Source: Candidatus Aminicenantes bacterium UBA6072 (GTDB lineage Bacteria > Acidobacteriota > Aminicenantia > UBA2199). From it: a DNA stretch of 17,850 nt. The notes under the pieces were generated by a model. It was not told the origin of the DNA. It worked only from the letters and a program-made list of their open reading frames with translations, and did not search any database. The stretch lies in NCBI GenBank assembly GCA_002436105.1, contig DIXU01000007.1:305-18154 (forward strand), in the 5' to 3' direction. Below are positions 13,353-17,850 of this stretch, in pieces; position 1 is the first letter of the stretch, and every line of letters begins with the position of its first letter. The position numbers and the translations under genes were made by a program.

Positions 13353-13774
13353 AGTCCTGCTCCTATGCCGGCGCGCGAGATGAACCGGGTCTTGAACGGC
13401 AGCTTGCGCTGCGCCAGCTTCATGGCCTCGCGGGCCAGTTCCTCGCTGACGCCTTCCAGCTCATAGAGGACGCGGCCGCGCTTGACGACGTCGACCCAGA
13501 ACTCCGGATCGCCCTTGCCCTTGCCCATGCGCACCTCGACCGGCTTCTTGGTCACGGGCTTGTAGGGAAACACCCGCACCCACAGCTTGCCGCCGCGCTT
13601 GATGAAGCGGTTGATGGCGACGCGAGCGGCCTCGATCTGCCGGGCGGTGATCCATTCGTTCTCCAGCGCCTGCAGCCCGAACTCGCCGAATTCCAGTTTA
13701 TTGCCCTTGGTGGCCACGCCGCGGCGCTTGCCGCGGAAGACCTTCCGATGCTTGACCTTCGCTGGCATCAGCAT
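13349..13774 (-). CDS. rplP: 50S ribosomal protein L16
   Basis: This 141-residue protein is L16, which contacts the elbow of A-site and P-site tRNA and is added late in 50S assembly. It carries the family segments KHRKVFRGKRRG (8-19), ENEWITARQIEAARVAINRF (38-57) and RMGKGKGDPEFWV (82-94). Two starts are possible, MLMPAK at 13774 or MPAK at 13768. The AGGAG site lies 7 nt before 13774, which favours the first. It begins 2 nt after the rpsC stop and ends in an ATGA overlap with rpmC. Confidence 0.97.
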   Translation of the reverse strand: MLMPAKVKHRKVFRGKRRGVATKGNKLEFGEFGLQALENEWITARQIEAARVAINRFIKRGGKLWVRVFPYKPVTKKPVEVRMGKGKGDPEFWVDVVKRGRVLYELEGVSEELAREAMKLAQRKLPFKTRFISRAGIGAGL

Positions 13775-13776
13775 GG

Positions 13777-14459
<683 letters not shown>

Positions 14460-14460
<1 letters not shown>

Positions 14461-14813
14461 TATTTTCCCTTCCTTTCGTCGAGATACAGGCTGATGTGCG
14501 TGTAATGCTTCAGGATGCGCATGGCGCGCCCGCGCGGAGCCGGGCGGAAGCGCTTCAGGTGCGGAGCCCGGCCCACATGGGTCTTGGAAATATACAGGTT
14601 GTCCACGTCGATGTTGGGGAACTTGACCTGGGCGTTGGCGATGGCCGAGCGCAGGATGTCCATGACGATGCCCGCCGCCTTCTGGCGCCGGGAGAACTTC
14701 AGGATGGTCAGGGCTTCGCCCGCGTCCTTGCCCTGGATCAGGTTGACGACCAGCTGGCTCTTCTGCGGCGAGATCCTCAGGTAGCGGCCCTTGGCGACTG
14801 CGATTTCGCTCAT
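14460..14813 (-). CDS. rplV: 50S ribosomal protein L22
   Basis: This 117-residue protein is L22, an early-assembly protein whose beta-hairpin lines the exit tunnel near the macrolide site. The family pattern is clear: RYLRISPQKSQLVVNLIQGK at about residues 10-29, AxAIANAQ in the middle, and a basic hairpin (RAPHLKRFRPAPRGRAMRI, about 82-100). The ATG at 14813 is preceded by an AGGAGG-like site that overlaps the rpsS stop region. Its TAA stop shares one base with the rpsC start (TAATG). Confidence 0.98.
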
Positions 14814-14823
14814 GGCGGTCCTC

Positions 14824-15114
14824 CTACGACTTCGCCGTCGCGGCGGCGGCCTTGTCCTTGGACGAATGGCCGCGATAGGTGCGCGTCTCGGCGAACTCGC
14901 CCAGCTTCATTCCCACCATGTTCTCGGTGATGAAGATGGGGATGAACTTCTTGCCGTTGTGCACCGCCACGGTCATGCCCACCATCTCGGGGATGACGGT
15001 CGAGCGCCGGTACCAGGTCTTGATGACCTCCTTGCGCCCGGAATTCTTTGTCTCCACGACCTTTTTCAGCAGCTTCTCGTCGATATACACGCCTTTCTTT
15101 ACTGAGCGGCTCAT
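14824..15114 (-). CDS. rpsS: 30S ribosomal protein S19
   Basis: This 96-residue protein is S19, which pairs with S13 in the head of the 30S subunit near the A site. It begins MSRSVKKGVYID and carries the signature STVIPEMVGMTVAVHNGKKF (about 38-57) and the GMKLGEFAETRTYRGH motif (about 68-83). The C-terminus ends in a short alanine-lysine tail (KDKAAAATAKS) that is slightly longer than in many relatives. The ATG at 15114 lies 3 nt after rplB, with AGGAG upstream inside the rplB end. The stop is 10 nt before rplV. Confidence 0.98.
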   Translation of the reverse strand: MSRSVKKGVYIDEKLLKKVVETKNSGRKEVIKTWYRRSTVIPEMVGMTVAVHNGKKFIPIFITENMVGMKLGEFAETRTYRGHSSKDKAAAATAKS

Positions 15115-15117
15115 GCG

Positions 15118-15942
15118 TTACTTTCTCCTTTTGACGATGAATTTCTGGGTGCGCTTGTTCTTGCGCGTCTTGTAGCCCTTGGTGGGCTTGCCCCAGGGGG
15201 TCACCGGGTGGCGGCCACCCTTGGTCTTGCCCTCGCCGCCGCCCAGGGGGTGGTCGATGGGATTCATGACCGAACCGCGCACGTGGGGGCGCCAGCCGAG
15301 CCAGCGGGTGCGGCCCGCCTTGCCCACCTTGATGTTGGCGCGCTCGACGTTCCCCAGCTGGCCGATGGTGGCCCGGCAGCGGATGTGGATCTTGCGCAGT
15401 TCTCCCGATGGCATCTTCAGCAGCGCGTACTCGCTCTCCTTGGCCATCAGGGTGGCGTAGGCGCCGGCGGTGCGCGCCAGCTGGCCTCCGCGTTTCGGGC
15501 TCATCTCCACGTTGTGGATATTGGTGCCCACCGGGATGTTCTGGATCAGCAGGGCGTTTCCGGGCAGGATCTCGGCCTCGCCGTCGGTGGACAGCACCGT
15601 GTCGCCGACCTTGACCCCCAGCGGCGCCAGGATGTAGCGGCGATCGCCGTCCCGGTACTTGACCAGGGCGATGCGCGGCGTGCGGTTGGGGTCGTATTCG
15701 ATGGTCTCGATGATGCCGGCGACGTCCAGCTTGTCGCGGCGGAAATCGATGACGCGGTACTTGCGCTTGTGGCCGCCGCCGTGGTGGCGGACGGAGATGC
15801 GCCCCATGTTGTTGCGGCCGCCGCTCTTGGGCAGCGACTTCAGGAGCTTGCGGTAGGGCTTGTCCGCGGTCAGCTCCTCGAAGGTGAAGCCGGCGCGGCC
15901 GCGCAGGCCCGCCGAAACCGGGTTGTATGTTTTAATGCCCAT
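15118..15942 (-). CDS. rplB: 50S ribosomal protein L2
   Basis: This 274-residue protein has the usual L2 length; the start at 15942 (MGIKTYNPVSAGLRG) matches the family N-terminus and overlaps the rplW stop by one base. L2 is a primary 23S rRNA binder needed for subunit joining and peptidyl transfer. The conserved C-terminal segment is present, with HPVTPWGKPTKGYKTRKNKR near the end. The normally strict DHPHGGGEG motif reads DHPLGGGEG: the first histidine (His229 in mature E. coli numbering) is kept, but the second is leucine (codon CTG, about 15250). The stop is 3 nt before rpsS. Confidence 0.98.
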   Translation of the reverse strand: MGIKTYNPVSAGLRGRAGFTFEELTADKPYRKLLKSLPKSGGRNNMGRISVRHHGGGHKRKYRVIDFRRDKLDVAGIIETIEYDPNRTPRIALVKYRDGDRRYILAPLGVKVGDTVLSTDGEAEILPGNALLIQNIPVGTNIHNVEMSPKRGGQLARTAGAYATLMAKESEYALLKMPSGELRKIHIRCRATIGQLGNVERANIKVGKAGRTRWLGWRPHVRGSVMNPIDHPLGGGEGKTKGGRHPVTPWGKPTKGYKTRKNKRTQKFIVKRRK

Positions 15943-16238
15943 TAGATCACCTCGACGTATTCGATCATCTTGGCCTCGGGGCTCAGCTTGACGTAGGCCT
16001 TCTTCCAGTCGGCCTTGCGGCCCACGTAGCGCCCGTGCCGCTTTTCCTTGCCCTGGAAATTGAGGATGCGCACCGATTCGACCTTGGTCTTGAACAGCTC
16101 TTCCACGGCCTTCTTGACCATGATCTTGTTGGCGTCGCGATGCACCTTGAAGCACAGCAGGCGCTTGGCGTCCTTGAGGGTCGTGGATTTCTCCGTGACC
16201 AGGGGCGCCAGGATCATCTCGGCGTATTCCAGCTTCAT
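15942..16238 (-). CDS. rplW: 50S ribosomal protein L23
   Basis: This 98-residue protein is L23, which sits at the tunnel exit and is the docking site for signal recognition particle and trigger factor. The typical features are the N-terminal APLVTEKS motif at about residues 11-18, the VxKAVEELFKxKV segment in the middle and the GRYVGRKADWKKAYVKL stretch near 69-85. It starts in an ATGA overlap with rplD. Its TAA stop shares one base with the rplB ATG (TAATG), so the L4-L23-L2 genes form a coupled trio. Confidence 0.98.
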   Translation of the reverse strand: MKLEYAEMILAPLVTEKSTTLKDAKRLLCFKVHRDANKIMVKKAVEELFKTKVESVRILNFQGKEKRHGRYVGRKADWKKAYVKLSPEAKMIEYVEVI

Positions 16239-16855
16239 TTGAGCACCTCCGCCAGCTTCTTCACCGCGTCGACCGAGAGCATGATGTGGTCGTAATGCAG
16301 CGAGTCGTATATGTTCATCTCGCCCACGTCGATGGCCTTGACGTGGGGAATGTTGCGCGTGGACAGCATCAGTTCGTTGTTGCCGCGCTGGTCGACGATC
16401 AGCAGCTTGTCGAAGCGGAAGTGCTTCAGCGCCTTGAGCGCGTCCTTGGTCTTGGTCGAGGCCAGCTTCAGCTCGTCGAGGATCAGCAGGCGGTCATGGC
16501 GCACCTTGTCGGAGAGCACCGACTTGATGGCGTTGCGCCGGGCCTTCTTGGGCATCTCGTAGGAGTAGTCGCGAGGCTTGGGGCCGAACGTGGTGCCGCC
16601 CTTGCGCCACAGGGGCGAGCGCAGCGCGCCCATGCGGGCGCGGCCGGTCCCCTTCTGCTTCCAGAGCTTCTTGCCGCTGCCCGACACCTCGGCGCGGGTC
16701 TTGGTGCAGGCCGTGCCCTGGCGCTGGTTGGCGTTGAAGTTCTTGACCGCCTCGTAGATCAGGTGCTCCTTCAGCGGATAGTCGAAGATGGCCTCGGGCA
16801 GCTCCAGCTCGCTGACTTCCTTGTTCTTTATGTTGCGGACTTTTACCTTGACCAT
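16235..16855 (-). CDS. rplD: 50S ribosomal protein L4
   Basis: This 206-residue protein matches the L4 length. L4 lines the peptide exit tunnel through a long loop, seen here at about residues 43-97 with the family motif KGTGRARMGALRSPLWRKGG near 68-87. In enteric bacteria L4 represses the S10 operon; whether that holds here is unknown, as no leader is in view. The ATG at 16855 follows rplC by 3 nt, with GGAG about 7 nt upstream. The last 4 nt overlap the rplW start as ATGA, so the two are probably translationally coupled. Confidence 0.98.
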   Translation of the reverse strand: MVKVKVRNIKNKEVSELELPEAIFDYPLKEHLIYEAVKNFNANQRQGTACTKTRAEVSGSGKKLWKQKGTGRARMGALRSPLWRKGGTTFGPKPRDYSYEMPKKARRNAIKSVLSDKVRHDRLLILDELKLASTKTKDALKALKHFRFDKLLIVDQRGNNELMLSTRNIPHVKAIDVGEMNIYDSLHYDHIMLSVDAVKKLAEVLK

Positions 16856-16858
16856 GCC

Positions 16859-17491
16859 TTATCTCCTTTTCCAGGAATTCTTCAGAACATAGAGGTAGTT
16901 GCCGTTGCAGCCGGGGACGGCGCCGCGCACCATGAGCACGTTCCGCTCCTTGTCGATCTTGACGACCACCAGGCCCTTGATCGTCCGTTGCCGGCCGCCC
17001 ATGCGTCCCGGCATTCCCTTGCCCTTGATGACTTCGCCGGGATAGGTGTTGCTGCCGGCCGAGCCGATGGCGCGGTGGAACATGGAGCCGTGGCTGCCGC
17101 GGCCGCCGGCATAGCCGTAGCGCTTGACCACGCCCTGGAAGCCCTTGCCCTTGGTCGTGCCGCAGACATTGACGATCTCGCTCTCGCTGAAGATATCCAC
17201 GCTGACCGTGTCGCCGACGCCGGGGCCTTCGCCGTCCAGGTCGAACTCGCGCAGCCGGCGCGTGGGCGGCACGTTGGCCTTGGCGAAGTGCCCTTTTTGC
17301 GGCTTGTTGACGTGCTTGACCTGCCGGGGCTCGACGAAGCCCAGCTGGGCCCGGGGGGCCTGGCCGGCCAGGTTCTTCTTCTGAATCACGAGGCAGGGAC
17401 CCGCCTGGATCACGGTCACCGGGATGACGTGGCCGTCATCGGTGAACATCTGGGTCATGCCGATCTTTTTTCCGATCATTCCCTGTATCAT
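16859..17491 (-). CDS. rplC: 50S ribosomal protein L3
   Basis: This 210-residue protein has the standard L3 length. L3 is an early-assembly 23S rRNA binder whose central extension reaches toward the peptidyl transferase centre. It starts MIQGMIGKKIGMTQMF, a classic L3 beginning, and carries the glycine-rich extension (GTTKGKGFQG at 111-120, GGRGSHGSMFHR at 129-140, GKGMPGRMGG at 157-166). The ATG at 17491 lies 16 nt after the rpsJ stop, the widest gap between protein genes inside the S10 block. The stop is 3 nt before rplD. Confidence 0.98.
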   Translation of the reverse strand: MIQGMIGKKIGMTQMFTDDGHVIPVTVIQAGPCLVIQKKNLAGQAPRAQLGFVEPRQVKHVNKPQKGHFAKANVPPTRRLREFDLDGEGPGVGDTVSVDIFSESEIVNVCGTTKGKGFQGVVKRYGYAGGRGSHGSMFHRAIGSAGSNTYPGEVIKGKGMPGRMGGRQRTIKGLVVVKIDKERNVLMVRGAVPGCNGNYLYVLKNSWKRR

Positions 17492-17507
17492 CTTTTCACC
17501 TTCTCCG

Positions 17508-17816
17508 TTAGTTGGACTTCACCTCGACCTCGACCCCGGCCGGAAGATCCATTTTCTTCAGCTCGGAGATCGTGTCGTCGTTATGTTCGCGGATCTCGAT
17601 CAGGCGGGAGTGCGAGCGGCGCTCGAAGTGCTCGCGCGACTTCTTGTCGGTATGCGGCGAGCGCAGCACGCAGAAGCGCTCAATGTGAGTCGGCAGCGGG
17701 ATGGGCCCGGTGACCACGGCGCCGGTGCGCTTGGCCTTGGCCACGATCTCCGCCGACGACTTGTCCAGCACGCGGTTATCGAACGATTTCAGCTTGATCC
17801 TTATTTTGGTCAGCAT
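17508..17816 (-). CDS. rpsJ: 30S ribosomal protein S10 (NusE)
   Basis: This 102-residue protein has the normal S10 length. S10 sits in the head of the 30S subunit and, as NusE, also joins transcription antitermination complexes with NusB and NusG. The family signature is visible in the central loop at residues 43-66 (PTHIERFCVLRSPHTDKKSR). The ATG at 17816 has an AGGAG-type ribosome binding site just upstream and follows the tuf stop by 11 nt. It is the first gene of the S10 block. The regulatory leader that often precedes S10 operons is not visible here, because tuf runs straight into rpsJ; any leader would lie upstream of the window. Confidence 0.98.
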   Translation of the reverse strand: MLTKIRIKLKSFDNRVLDKSSAEIVAKAKRTGAVVTGPIPLPTHIERFCVLRSPHTDKKSREHFERRSHSRLIEIREHNDDTISELKKMDLPAGVEVEVKSN

Positions 17817-17827
17817 GTTCTCCTCGC

Positions 17828-17850
17828 TTACTCGATGATATCGGTAACGC
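17828..17850 (-). CDS. tuf: Elongation factor Tu, C-terminal end only (partial)
   Basis: The last codons before a TAA stop (17828-17830) read V-T-D-I-I-E, which resembles the usual EF-Tu C-terminus (VVTxIIE). EF-Tu delivers aminoacyl-tRNA to the ribosome. The tuf gene commonly lies just upstream of rpsJ, and here the stop is 11 nt before the rpsJ start. Only seven codons are inside the window, so the call rests on this short tail plus gene order. Confidence 0.7.

Noticed and set aside
16286..17713. A plus-strand open frame of 475 codons opposite rplC, rplD and rpsJ
   Set aside because: It is antisense to three clear ribosomal genes. Its translation is rich in repeated hydrophobic and acidic runs with no family match I know. 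It is a by-product of the codon bias of the real genes.

Overview
The whole window is one long minus-strand transcription unit. It holds the complete S10-spc-alpha ribosomal protein super-operon of a bacterium, followed by a short non-ribosomal tail. It is GC-rich (about 60 % by eye). Every supported gene reads right to left, and no convincing plus-strand gene was found. The exact lineage cannot be fixed from the sequence. Ribosomal proteins S4, S14, L24 and L36 and adenylate kinase all keep zinc-binding cysteines, and a bactofilin gene lies in the tail. This suggests a GC-rich, deep-branching bacterium (an Aminicenantes/Acidobacteriota-like lineage is a guess) and not an enteric-type proteobacterium.

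In transcription order, the right edge carries the last codons of EF-Tu (17828-17850). The S10 block follows (17816 down to 12854): rpsJ, rplC, rplD, rplW, rplB, rpsS, rplV, rpsC, rplP, rpmC, rpsQ. The spc block (12879 down to 5840) is rplN, rplX, rplE, rpsN (type Z), rpsH, rplF, rplR, rpsE, rpmD, rplO, secY, adk, map, infA, rpmJ. The alpha block (5830 down to 2961) is rpsM, rpsK, rpsD, rpoA, rplQ. Gaps are at most 16 nt and many genes overlap by 1-32 nt, so extensive translational coupling is expected. Several starts are not ATG: rpsN, rpsE, rpsM and rpsD use GTG, and secY uses TTG.

The operon tail is the less ordinary part. A tRNA-Gly(CCC) gene starts 7 nt after rplQ. Then come a bactofilin, a LipM-like lipoyl/octanoyl transferase that overlaps it by 1 nt, and a secreted protein resembling the C-terminal glycoside-hydrolase domain of PgaB, which overlaps the transferase by 23 nt. 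The unit ends in a large inverted repeat made of 4 + 4 seven-base units (486-580); its first units also encode the end of the last protein. Beyond it, a good sigma-70-like promoter drives a small membrane-anchored coiled-coil protein, and a pyrimidine-rich stretch reaches the left edge.

Together the genes supply the ribosome, the core RNA polymerase alpha subunit, protein export (SecY), N-terminal methionine removal (Map), translation initiation (IF-1) and adenylate balance (Adk). The tail adds possible links to cell-shape scaffolding, lipoylation and extracellular polysaccharide. I see no CRISPR array, mobile element or clearly new multi-gene system. The best candidates for a second look are the heptamer hairpin and the unusual gene set attached to the operon end.
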